Shown here piece after piece: positions 1 to 5,960 of a stretch of DNA of 6,333 nt (within the stretch, counting starts at the first letter, position 1; each line of letters starts with the position of its first letter). The stretch covers positions 1 through 6,333 of the forward strand of contig NZ_CAKVJA010000075.1 in assembly GCF_934754925.1 (NCBI RefSeq). The letters are read 5' to 3'. Under the pieces are notes generated by a model. The model did not search any database, was not told the origin of the DNA, and was given only the letters and a program-made list of their open reading frames with translations. A program made the translations under genes and the position numbers. The stretch comes from an uncultured Clostridium sp. (GTDB lineage Bacteria; Bacillota; Clostridia; Clostridiales; Clostridiaceae).

Positions 1-181
1 CTTTAAACATGTTATCTTTATCACCCACAAATATTTGCATACTTGCAGTATAACTTGGTTTATATTTTGATACTTTATAAGTTGCTAAAGAGTTCAATGC
101 TAATGTAACAACTATAATTATCCAAAATCTCCTTTTGAAAATGCATATTAGCTCATCTAAATCAAATAATTTATCTATCAT
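1..181 (-). CDS. Wzz/YveK-type polysaccharide chain-length protein, N-terminal part
   Basis: Sixty codons are visible before the gene leaves the window at the left edge. The protein begins MIDKLFDLDELICIFKRRFW, followed by a hydrophobic stretch at about residues 19-36 and then a KPSYTASMQIFVG segment. This is the usual start of the Wzz/YveK family (chain-length determinant domain): a short cytoplasmic tail, a first membrane helix, then an extracytoplasmic region opening with a P-x-Y-x-A-x-x-x-I-x-V type strand. Family members set polymer length and, in Firmicutes, often activate a partner tyrosine kinase that would lie further left. An ATG lies two codons upstream at 187, but AGGAGG abuts it with no spacing; the ATG at 181 has six bases of spacing and is preferred. 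It is the fourth gene of the minus-strand glycan operon. The 107-base gap after the transferase shows no terminator. The C-terminal half is unseen. Confidence 0.85.
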   Translation of the reverse strand, partial: MIDKLFDLDELICIFKRRFWIIIVVTLALNSLATYKVSKYKPSYTASMQIFVGDKDNMFK

Positions 182-187
182 CTTCAT

Positions 188-193
188 CCTCCT
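188..193 (-). promoter_or_regulatory. Ribosome binding site deciding the start of the chain-length gene
   Basis: The minus strand reads AGGAGG-ATGAAG-ATG. The consensus Shine-Dalgarno touches the first ATG (187) but lies six bases from the second (181), so the second in-frame ATG is the better start. Confidence 0.7.
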
Positions 194-288
194 GTCGTCT
201 GTTACTATTCTGTAAAGCAGTCCCCAAATTTAAATTCTTATATTCCTTGATTTATTTATATTTATTACTTCCCCAATTACTTAACTAC

Positions 289-885
289 TTAGTTTGTCCC
301 ATTAAAATATTCCATTGTAACACTTTCACTTTGGTTAATACCTTCCCTTTTAATAACCTTCCAAAAAGTTAAAAAGAAAATTTTAATATCTAACCATAAG
401 GACCAATTATCTACATACCAAACATCAAGCTTAAACTTTTCACTCCAAGTAATAGAATTTCTTCCATTTATCTGTGCCCATCCAGTAAGACCTGGAAGCA
501 CTTCATGTCTTCTTATTTGTTCATCATTATAAAGTCCTAAATATTGAACTAATAATGCTCTTGGGCCAATTAGACTCATATCACCTCTTATAATATTTAT
601 AAGCTCTGGCAACTCATCTAAACTAAAACTTCTTAAAAAGCTTCCAAGCTTTGTAACTCTTTCATTATCGCTAAGTAAATTACCATTCTTATCTCTGGCA
701 TCCCTCATTGTTCTGAATTTAATCATCTTAAAAACTTTGTTATCTTTTCCAACTCTTTCTTGAACAAAAAACGCCGGTGATCCAAGATTAATTTTTACTA
801 ATATATAAATAATTAACATCAATGGTGACAAAATAATTAGTGCTACCAATGATATAATAAAATCTAATATTCTTTTTATAAGCAT
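289..885 (-). CDS. PglC-like monotopic phosphoglycosyl transferase (bacterial sugar transferase)
   Basis: This protein of 198 residues is close to the size of Campylobacter PglC, the minimal form of the bacterial sugar transferase family. It transfers a sugar-1-phosphate from a UDP-sugar to undecaprenyl phosphate at the inner face of the membrane, the first lipid-linked step of glycan assembly. Residues 5-32 form the hydrophobic re-entrant helix with the helix-breaking Ser20-Pro21 pair. The FKMIKFRTM block lies at 52-60. The catalytic Asp90-Glu91 dyad is in SLDELPEL, followed by INIIRGDMSLIGPR (96-109) and PGLTGWAQINGR (131-142). The tail ends in a TMEYFNG motif common in the family. AAAGGATGGGG precedes the ATG. 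It lies 94 bases after the aminotransferase with no terminator between them. Preference for a 4-amino-4,6-dideoxy-type sugar is inferred from the two genes upstream; a simpler hexose substrate remains possible. Confidence 0.93.
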   Translation of the reverse strand: MLIKRILDFIISLVALIILSPLMLIIYILVKINLGSPAFFVQERVGKDNKVFKMIKFRTMRDARDKNGNLLSDNERVTKLGSFLRSFSLDELPELINIIRGDMSLIGPRALLVQYLGLYNDEQIRRHEVLPGLTGWAQINGRNSITWSEKFKLDVWYVDNWSLWLDIKIFFLTFWKVIKREGINQSESVTMEYFNGTN

Positions 886-979
886 ATTTCCCCATCCTTT
901 TTTATGAATAGTCTTCTTCCCCTAAATCCTACTCATACCAACCCCTAATTTTTCACATCTAAATTAGTATTTTCTTAAT

Positions 980-2161
980 TTAAAATAATCCCTTAATAAT
1001 TTTAATAATTCTATTAATTTCTTCATCACTCATCTTAGTATCAGAAGGTAAACATATTCCTCTATTAAAAATATCTTCTCCAACACTAATTTCTTCATTA
1101 TCATTATCCTTAAAGAAATCATACTTTTCATAGAAAGGCTGCATATTCATTGGTTTCCATATATGTCTTGATTCTATATTTTCCTTTTCTAACTCTAAAA
1201 TAATATCAAGTGGTTTAACCTTTGATTCAGGACTTAATATTCCTATACTTAACCAATAATTTGGTTCACCATATTCACATATCTTAGCCATTTCTATATC
1301 TTTAATATCCTTAAATGCTTCTTTATATTTTTCATATATATATTTCTTTTTATCTATTCTTTCATCTAAAACTCTAAGCTGCCCTCTTCCAATTCCAGCA
1401 ACAATATTACTCATTCTATAGTTATATCCTAACTCTGTATGTTGATAATATCTTTCATTATCCCTAGCTTGAGTTGCCCAAAATCTTGATTTCTTTATTC
1501 CTTCTTCATCATTAGAAACAAGCATTCCACCACCTGAAGTAGTTATTATCTTATTACCATTAAAAGAATAAATTCCATACTTACCTATTGTTCCAGTTTG
1601 TTTTCCTTTATAAGTTGCTCCAAGGGATTCTGCTGCATCCTCTATTACTGGAACATTATATTCATTACATATAGCCATAATTTCATCCATTTTAGCTGGC
1701 TGTCCATAAAGATGAACTACTATTACTGCCTTTGGTAACCTTCCTTTTGCTGAATATACTTCAAATGCATTTTTTAATGCTATTGGTGACATATTTAAAC
1801 TGTCATACTCAGCATCTATAAATACCGGTTCCGCTCCTTCATAAATTATTGGATTACAACTAGCTGCAAAAGTTAATGATGAACAGAAAACTACATCTCC
1901 AGCCTTTATATCTAAAAGCTTAATGGCTAAATGTATTGCTGAAGTTCCAGAAACTAATGCTGATGCATGATCTATTCCTACATATTCAGCAATTTCCTTT
2001 TCAAAATTATTTACATTAGGTCCAAGTGGCGCTACCCAGTTTGTATCAAAGGCTTCTTTTACAAAAGTTTCTTCTAGCCCTCCCATATGTGGTGATGCTA
2101 AATATATTCTTTTATTTTCTTTCTTAATTTCTTCTACTTCTTTATTTTTTAATGCTTCCAT
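980..2161 (-). CDS. DegT/DnrJ/EryC1/StrS-family sugar aminotransferase, PglE-like
   Basis: This is a 393-residue PLP-dependent enzyme of the DegT family (fold type I), of normal length. It should move an amino group, usually from glutamate, onto C4 of a UDP-4-keto-6-deoxy-HexNAc. Visible landmarks are SGTSAIHLA (71-79, cofactor phosphate loop), VIEDAAESLGATYKG (172-186, with Asp175 facing the PLP ring nitrogen) and YSFNGNKIITTSGGGM (198-213), whose Lys204 forms the Schiff base. The SFNGNKIITTSGGG block closely resembles what I recall of C. jejuni PglE. Later come an ELGYNYRMSNI substrate block and SRHIWKPM (331-338). Its ATG overlaps the stop codon of the upstream dehydratase by one base (TAATG), and AGGGGG lies about nine bases upstream, which suggests coupled translation. 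Another 4-amino or 3-amino sugar target cannot be excluded, but a dehydratase immediately upstream favours C4 amination. Confidence 0.93.
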   Translation of the reverse strand: MEALKNKEVEEIKKENKRIYLASPHMGGLEETFVKEAFDTNWVAPLGPNVNNFEKEIAEYVGIDHASALVSGTSAIHLAIKLLDIKAGDVVFCSSLTFAASCNPIIYEGAEPVFIDAEYDSLNMSPIALKNAFEVYSAKGRLPKAVIVVHLYGQPAKMDEIMAICNEYNVPVIEDAAESLGATYKGKQTGTIGKYGIYSFNGNKIITTSGGGMLVSNDEEGIKKSRFWATQARDNERYYQHTELGYNYRMSNIVAGIGRGQLRVLDERIDKKKYIYEKYKEAFKDIKDIEMAKICEYGEPNYWLSIGILSPESKVKPLDIILELEKENIESRHIWKPMNMQPFYEKYDFFKDNDNEEISVGEDIFNRGICLPSDTKMSDEEINRIIKIIKGLF

Positions 2162-4071
2162 TACTCTTTACCCCCTATTGTAACTGCTGCTTCTTCTAAT
2201 ACTTTTTTATTGTTATAGAACTCTGGTGAATTATATGTTGGGACTATTTCCTTTAACTTATCCTTTAACATATTTTTATTTCCTATCTTAGCAACAAATA
2301 ATAAATCATCTATTTGTTTTATTATTTTATTTAGTGATATAGTTTCTGGCTTATCTATAAATATCTTATTGTGTGCTGTTTTTGTTAGGTTATCATTATT
2401 CATTAATAATTCTTCATATAATTTTTCTCCTGGTCTAAGGCCTGTTATTTCTATTTTTATATCACTATTTGGAGTATATCCTGAAAGTCTAATTAAGTTT
2501 TCTGCTAAATCATAAATTTTAACTGGTTTACCCATATCTAAAACAAATATTTCTCCACCTTTTGCATATGCACCAGCTTGAAGTACAAGTTGAGCTGCTT
2601 CTGGAATAAGCATGAAATATCTAGTTATATCTTTATGAGTTAAAGTTAGTGGTCCTCCATTTTTAATTTGTCTTTTAAATAATGGAATTACGGAACCATT
2701 ACTTCCTAATACATTACCAAATCTAACTGCAACAAATTCTGTTTTATTTCCTCTTTCATTGTTAACAGCTTGAACTATCATTTCACATAGTCTCTTTGTT
2801 GCACCCATTACATTAGTTGGATTTACTGCCTTATCCGTTGAAATTAAAACAAATTTTTCTACTTTATATTGGCTAGCAAGTTGTGCCATATTTAATGTAC
2901 CTATTACATTATTTTTTATTGCTTCAGATGGATTATCTTCCATTAAAGGTACATGTTTATGAGCTGCTGCATGGAATATTATATTTGGCTTATAGGCACT
3001 TATTATTTGACTTAATCTTGCTTTATCTCTTACTGAAGCAATTATTACCTTTTTATTTAAATTTGGTTCATTGTATGATAATTCATTTTGCAAGTCATAT
3101 GCGTTATTTTCATATATATCTAATATTAAGAGTAACTTTGGATTAAATTTAGCAATTTGCCTACATAGTTCTGATCCTATTGAACCTCCACCACCAGTTA
3201 CTAAAACGATTTTGTTATTTATATATTTCTCTATACCTGACTTATCTAATTTAACCTCTTCTCTACCAATTAAATCTCTTAAATCTACATCCCTCATTTT
3301 ATTAACTGATATTCCTTCTTCTAAAAGTTGATAATATCCTGGTATAACTTTGACTTTTGCTGTAGTTTTGCTACATATATCTAATATTTTAGATTTTGCT
3401 TCTCCATCTATCTTTGCTATTGCAAATAATATTTGATCTATATTTTCTCTTTCTACTATTTCAACTATATTGTCTCTATTTCCTAATACTTTAACTCCAT
3501 TTAAAAGAGTATTTAATTTTGCTTCATCATCATCTATAATTCCTATAATGTTATAATCATTACTTTTTTCTTTTCTTATTTCACTTATAATTGTTGAAGC
3601 ACAGTCTCCTGCCCCTATAATAAGAATGTTATATTTACCTTTAGTTCTATCAGCTACAGAATATGTTAAACTTCTAGTTAAAACTCTTAATGAAAGTCTA
3701 ACTCCTGTAAGTCCTATCATTATTATTATTCCAGCTAATATATTACCTACTACTGAAATTGTATTTGGTATAATTAATGTTATTAATGTAACTAATATAC
3801 ATGCTGATATCGATGCTACCATTGTTTTTGTAAGTTCATATGCACCTGCATTAATCCAAATACAACTATACATATTATTTAATTTTAGAAGTAATACATA
3901 AGTAATTATTGATATGACTATATTTGCTAATGCTCCTATTGTTAAATTAGCATTATCTACATTTAATAGAGCCAATGTAGTATAAACCAACACTATTATT
4001 GATATATCAACTAATAATAATATTAAGTTTTTTTTTCTTCTGCTTAGATTTAATAATCTTAAATCTTGCAA
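2161..4071 (-). CDS. Membrane-anchored nucleotide-sugar 4,6-dehydratase (PglF/CapD family)
   Basis: This protein of 636 residues is full length for the PglF/CapD/WbpM-type family. These enzymes turn UDP-GlcNAc (or a related UDP-HexNAc) into UDP-4-keto-6-deoxy-HexNAc. Four membrane helices lie at about 15-36, 42-62, 82-101 and 105-125. A first Rossmann-like domain with GAGDCAST (153-160) covers roughly 146-245. The catalytic SDR domain starts near 285 with the NAD(P)-binding TGGGGSIGS (292-300). HAAAHKHVPLMEDNP (367-381) follows. STDKAVNPTNVMGATKR (411-427) carries Thr412-Asp413-Lys414, and Met422 and Lys426 replace the usual YxxxK motif, as in this dehydratase subgroup. RFGNVLGSNGSVIPLF and GLRPGEKLYEELL complete the family signature. 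The start is TTG with a strong ribosome binding site. It is the first gene of the operon, about 90 bases from a predicted promoter. A run of nine A lies in codons 12-15. Confidence 0.93.
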   Translation of the reverse strand: MQDLRLLNLSRRKKNLILLLVDISIIVLVYTTLALLNVDNANLTIGALANIVISIITYVLLLKLNNMYSCIWINAGAYELTKTMVASISACILVTLITLIIPNTISVVGNILAGIIIMIGLTGVRLSLRVLTRSLTYSVADRTKGKYNILIIGAGDCASTIISEIRKEKSNDYNIIGIIDDDEAKLNTLLNGVKVLGNRDNIVEIVERENIDQILFAIAKIDGEAKSKILDICSKTTAKVKVIPGYYQLLEEGISVNKMRDVDLRDLIGREEVKLDKSGIEKYINNKIVLVTGGGGSIGSELCRQIAKFNPKLLLILDIYENNAYDLQNELSYNEPNLNKKVIIASVRDKARLSQIISAYKPNIIFHAAAHKHVPLMEDNPSEAIKNNVIGTLNMAQLASQYKVEKFVLISTDKAVNPTNVMGATKRLCEMIVQAVNNERGNKTEFVAVRFGNVLGSNGSVIPLFKRQIKNGGPLTLTHKDITRYFMLIPEAAQLVLQAGAYAKGGEIFVLDMGKPVKIYDLAENLIRLSGYTPNSDIKIEITGLRPGEKLYEELLMNNDNLTKTAHNKIFIDKPETISLNKIIKQIDDLLFVAKIGNKNMLKDKLKEIVPTYNSPEFYNNKKVLEEAAVTIGGKE

Positions 4072-4076
4072 AATTA

Positions 4077-4084
4077 CTCCCCCC
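4077..4084 (-). promoter_or_regulatory. Ribosome binding site supporting a TTG start for the dehydratase
   Basis: GGGGGGAG on the minus strand lies five bases before TTG at 4071. The nearest upstream ATG (4088) is out of frame and meets a stop after four codons, so TTG is the best start. Confidence 0.7.
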
Positions 4085-4099
4085 TCATAATTATTGTTT

Positions 4100-4112
4100 A
4101 TTTATGTAAATT
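4100..4112. repeat. Shared leader element, copy 1
   Basis: ATTTATGTAAATT (plus strand) lies in the predicted untranslated leader of the glycan operon. The same 13 bases occur at 4640-4652 in the leader of the regulator. The element has near-dyad symmetry (ATTTA-TG-TAAAT), suggesting a protein-binding site. Confidence 0.45.
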
Positions 4113-4168
4113 TTTTAGTACCCTCTTATGCCAAAACATAATATTATTTACCATTTATTCTCATATAG

Positions 4169-4197
4169 ATTATATATTTACATACTTTATAGGTAAA
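4169..4197 (-). promoter_or_regulatory. Predicted sigma-A promoter of the glycan operon
   Basis: On the minus strand TTTACC (4197-4192) is followed after exactly 17 bases by a perfect TATAAT (4174-4169). Transcription would start near 4162, giving a leader of about 90 bases before the TTG start. The -35 box lies inside a 17-bp palindrome, so binding there could block or modulate polymerase. Confidence 0.65.
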
Positions 4198-4205
4198 TTA
4201 CCTAT
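4189..4205. promoter_or_regulatory. Perfect 17-bp palindrome over the operon -35 box, candidate operator
   Basis: ATAGGTAA-A-TTACCTAT has perfect 8-bp arms around one central base. It covers the whole -35 hexamer (4192-4197). Position and symmetry are what a dimeric repressor site would show; the binding protein is unknown, the neighbouring regulator being the simplest candidate. Confidence 0.5.
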
Positions 4206-4209
4206 TGGT

Positions 4210-4222
4210 TTTACAATGTAAA
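4210..4222. promoter_or_regulatory. TTTACA-A-TGTAAA palindrome upstream of the operon promoter
   Basis: This 13-bp sequence has perfect 6-bp arms and sits just upstream of the operon -35 box. It includes the ATGTAAA heptamer that recurs across the control region, so it may be a full two-half-site version of that motif. Confidence 0.45.
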
Positions 4223-4279
4223 CTCTACTTTTTATTACTACGTAAAGTAACTCTCCTTATAATCACTTTTGTAAAACAT

Positions 4280-4311
4280 AGTAGTATTTAATGCTACTAC
4301 TTTAGTAGTAG
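4280..4311. repeat. AGTAGTA / CTACTACT-TT-AGTAGTAG repeat cluster
   Basis: An 18-bp dyad, CTACTACT-TT-AGTAGTAG, fills 4294-4311. A third related arm, AGTAGTA, lies at 4280-4286 and could pair with the same central CTACTACT. No T-run follows on either strand, so a terminator is unlikely. It lies between the two predicted promoters and outside their transcripts, which favours a DNA-level site. Confidence 0.45.
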
Positions 4312-4500
4312 TTTGAGGCCTTTGTAATCATTTTCCTTAATTCTTATATTGTTTTTTAATATAAATTTAAATAAATATCATTATTTTAAGGTAATTTTTT
4401 TAAAATAATACAAATTTTATGAAATCATCTTTTTATCGTTAAATTTCTATATTTATTTAAATATTATTATTCTTATAGTAATTTTATTACTTTATTTAAT

Positions 4501-4534
4501 ACTAAGTATTGCTACTTTTTAATTAATACTTAGT
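4501..4534. repeat. Spaced 10-bp inverted repeat with ACTNAGT cores
   Basis: ACTAAGTATT (4501-4510) and AATACTTAGT (4525-4534) are perfect reverse complements separated by 14 bases. Each arm contains a heptamer of form ACT-N-AGT. As I recall, VraR/LiaR-type regulators, which share the NarL/LuxR DNA-binding domain, bind ACT-Nx-AGT half-sites. It lies about 100 bases upstream of the regulator promoter. No T-run follows. Confidence 0.45.
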
Positions 4535-4570
4535 GTTAATTCTTTTATATATTATGAATACTTCCAGAGT

Positions 4571-4593
4571 GTAAATTTTTACATTTAATGTAA
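4571..4593. promoter_or_regulatory. Overlapping palindromes upstream of the regulator promoter
   Basis: GTAAA-TT-TTTAC (4571-4582) overlaps TTACATT-T-AATGTAA (4579-4593). Both are perfect dyads, ending seven bases before the regulator -35 box. The centre lies near -50 relative to the predicted start of transcription, a common position for an activator or autoregulatory site. TTTTACATTT from here recurs 29 bases downstream at 4606-4615 inside the promoter. Confidence 0.45.
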
Positions 4594-4600
4594 TAAAGAA

Positions 4601-4629
4601 TAGACTTTTACATTTTTTGATTGTATAAT
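4601..4629 (+). promoter_or_regulatory. Predicted sigma-A promoter of the LuxR-type regulator
   Basis: TAGACT (4601-4606) and a perfect TATAAT (4624-4629) are 17 bases apart. Transcription would start near 4636, giving a leader of about 34 bases that contains the shared ATTTATGTAAATT element and the AAGGGGTGA ribosome binding site. Confidence 0.65.
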
Positions 4630-4639
4630 TTTAATAGAA

Positions 4640-4652
4640 ATTTATGTAAATT
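4640..4652. repeat. Shared leader element, copy 2
   Basis: ATTTATGTAAATT is identical to 4100-4112. Here it sits between the predicted transcription start and the ribosome binding site of the regulator gene. In both genes the element would lie downstream of the promoter, a position that suits a roadblock or repressor site. Confidence 0.45.
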
Positions 4653-4669
4653 ATGCAAGGGGTGATTAA

Positions 4670-5341
4670 ATGAAGATTTCTATATTATGTAAATATCCTG
4701 TAATACATGAAGGAATTAAATCAATATTAAAAGATAAGTATCAAAGTATCACCTCTTTTACTTCTATTGAGGATTGCTTTAAAGCATTAGATAATCCGGA
4801 TAATGAGCTTATAAATGATACTGAAGATACTATCTTAATTATTACTTTATTTAAGGAAGATTTAAGATCAGTAGATAACATATTATCTGTTAAAGATAAT
4901 TATTCTAAACTTAAATTATTAATTGTTGATTTTAATGAAAGTAAGGATATGTTCTTTAAAGTATCAAAATTAAACGTTGATGGGTATATGCTTGGAACAT
5001 TTGCTGAAGAAGATATTAATTATGCTCTTCATAAAATTTCTACTGGAACTAAGTTTTATGATAGAGAACTATTATATAGGTTAGTAGAAGATGAACCTGC
5101 TGCAACTATTACTGGAAAAAGCAACTTAGGAACTCCTCTAACTAGAAGAGAATTAGAAATTTTATCTCAATTATCTAACGGATTAAGTAATTTTGAAATT
5201 TCTAAAAATCTTAATATAAGCGAAAATACTGTAAAAAAACACATTAGTAATATATTTATAAAGATAAATGTTAAGGATAGAACTCAAGCTATAATTTATG
5301 CTTATGAATCTGGATTAATTGCTAAACCTTTATTTTTATAA
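4670..5341 (+). CDS. NarL/LuxR-type regulator with a degenerate receiver domain
   Basis: This 223-residue protein has the layout of a NarL-family response regulator. The N-terminal part (about 1-125) follows the receiver pattern (ISILCKYPVIHEGIKSIL, later LNVDGYML) but lacks its active site. The acidic pair is Cys7-Lys8, the phospho-acceptor Asp is replaced by Ile58 or Thr59, the switch Thr/Ser by Val86, and the conserved Lys by Gly109. The C-terminal domain (about 155-215) is a clear LuxR helix-turn-helix: LTRRELEILSQLSNG, then SNFEISKNLNISENTVKKHI with the recognition helix near 184-199, then KINVKDRTQAI. It should bind DNA as a dimer without phosphorylation control. No histidine kinase gene is visible beside it. 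The ATG has AAGGGGTGA five bases upstream and its own promoter. It diverges from the glycan operon, so control of that operon and of itself is the likely role, by inference. Confidence 0.88.
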   Translation: MKISILCKYPVIHEGIKSILKDKYQSITSFTSIEDCFKALDNPDNELINDTEDTILIITLFKEDLRSVDNILSVKDNYSKLKLLIVDFNESKDMFFKVSKLNVDGYMLGTFAEEDINYALHKISTGTKFYDRELLYRLVEDEPAATITGKSNLGTPLTRRELEILSQLSNGLSNFEISKNLNISENTVKKHISNIFIKINVKDRTQAIIYAYESGLIAKPLFL

Positions 5342-5373
5342 TATTAAAGCTACCTGTATAGGTAGCTTTAATA
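5342..5373 (+). terminator. Hairpin terminator after the regulator gene
   Basis: A perfect 14-bp stem (5342-5355 with 5360-5373, core AAAGCTACCT / AGGTAGCTTT) closes a GTAT loop directly after the TAA stop. The downstream tract is only ATTTTAT, so termination may be imperfect; the A/T-rich stem base is typical of clostridial terminators. Confidence 0.8.
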
Positions 5374-5520
5374 ATTTTATAAAGAAAATAGCTTATTTTT
5401 ATTTTTAAAAGGATTTTAATCTATTTTATTTAAGCTTTACTTTTTAATAATATAAAATTATTAAAACTATAAACCTAAAATACTATTTTTAATATACAAG
5501 ATAGTCCTTTATCCCCTATG

Positions 5521-5543
5521 ACTTGTTAACAAGTGTATTACAC
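5521..5543. repeat. Two overlapping palindromes
   Basis: ACTTGTTAACAAGT (5521-5534) is a perfect 14-bp palindrome. It overlaps GTGTA-T-TACAC (5533-5543), another perfect dyad. No gene, promoter or terminator nearby explains them. Confidence 0.4.
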
Positions 5544-5623
5544 ATAACTTTAGTAATCTCCTGATAAATCTCTTTATCATTCTTATTGCAGTATGTCTAA
5601 ATAGAAAATATCCGAAGCTATGC

Positions 5624-5649
5624 TTAATATTAATCTCAGTTAATATTAA
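5624..5649. repeat. Duplicated palindrome TTAATATTAA
   Basis: TTAATATTAA, itself a palindrome, occurs at 5624-5633 and 5640-5649 with TCTCAG between. The unit is pure A/T, so chance is a real possibility in this background. Confidence 0.35.
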
Positions 5650-5790
5650 AATACTATCTCGAACCATCATGTGCATTTATAAAGCTTTTCTTATATACAA
5701 ATAGCACTTTCAAAAATTAATATCTCTGTTATTTCCTAAAAATAACTACGCATACTATATATCTTGAAAGAAATAGATTAAAACCCTTAA

Positions 5791-5907
5791 AGAGATAACA
5801 TTATAAATTATAAATTTTAAATTAAACATAGAATACAACAAACATATTATATTCACTTTTCATTTAAAACTTATAAATAATAAATTTATTTATCATTTGT
5901 TATCTCT
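5791..5907. repeat. Long inverted repeat of about 117 bases
   Basis: The outer arms AGAGATAACA (5791-5800) and TGTTATCTCT (5898-5907) are perfect complements. Inner arms TTTTAAAT (5815-5822) and ATTTAAAA (5862-5869) pair in register, with partly complementary AT-rich sequence between. The arrangement could be a small miniature transposable element with 10-bp terminal repeats, a structured RNA, or a regulatory dyad. No clear target-site duplication flanks it. Confidence 0.4.
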
Positions 5908-5960
5908 ATTATTGTTTTATCCTTTTTGAGGATAATTTATTCATATTTTTTTAGAGTTTT

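Larger units (their letters stand above)
4072..4669. other. Divergent control region between the glycan operon and the regulator
   Basis: These 598 bases carry no coding region. Both flanking genes read outward from them, and each has its own sigma-A-like promoter near its end of the region. The centre (about 4225-4570) lies outside both predicted transcripts and holds spaced inverted repeats. TTTACAT or ATGTAAA occurs six times, at 4104, 4178, 4216, 4578, 4607 and 4644, with a seventh just inside the regulator gene at 4687. Taking about 80% AT, I would expect roughly half a copy in this length on both strands. I see no rRNA, tRNA or known riboswitch pattern. Confidence 0.8.

Noticed and set aside
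2883..3901. Plus-strand open frames at 2883-3146, 3071-3331 and 3626-3901
   Set aside because: They lie antisense within the well-supported dehydratase gene, have no ribosome binding site, and their products look like mirror translations of AT-rich coding DNA.
4074..4088. Four-codon open frame (ATG AGG GGG GAG TAA) over the dehydratase ribosome binding site
   Set aside because: It has no ribosome binding site of its own, and the G-run is fully explained as the Shine-Dalgarno for the TTG start.
4110..4140. Possible sigma-54 promoter (TTGGCAT...GTACT on the minus strand)
   Set aside because: The -12 element lacks the required GC at the right spacing, and a good sigma-A promoter lies just upstream.
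4280..4311. Attenuator or terminator formed by the AGTAGTA/CTACTACT arms
   Set aside because: No T-run follows on either strand, and the segment lies outside both predicted transcripts.
5651..5665. GGTTCGAGA on the minus strand, resembling a tRNA T-arm
   Set aside because: No matching acceptor stem, D-arm or anticodon arm can be built around it.
5509..5676. Minus-strand open frame of 55 codons with a very basic, hydrophobic product
   Set aside because: It has no ribosome binding site, matches no family I know, and uses codons unlike the neighbouring genes. An open frame of this length is expected by chance about once in this much AT-rich DNA.
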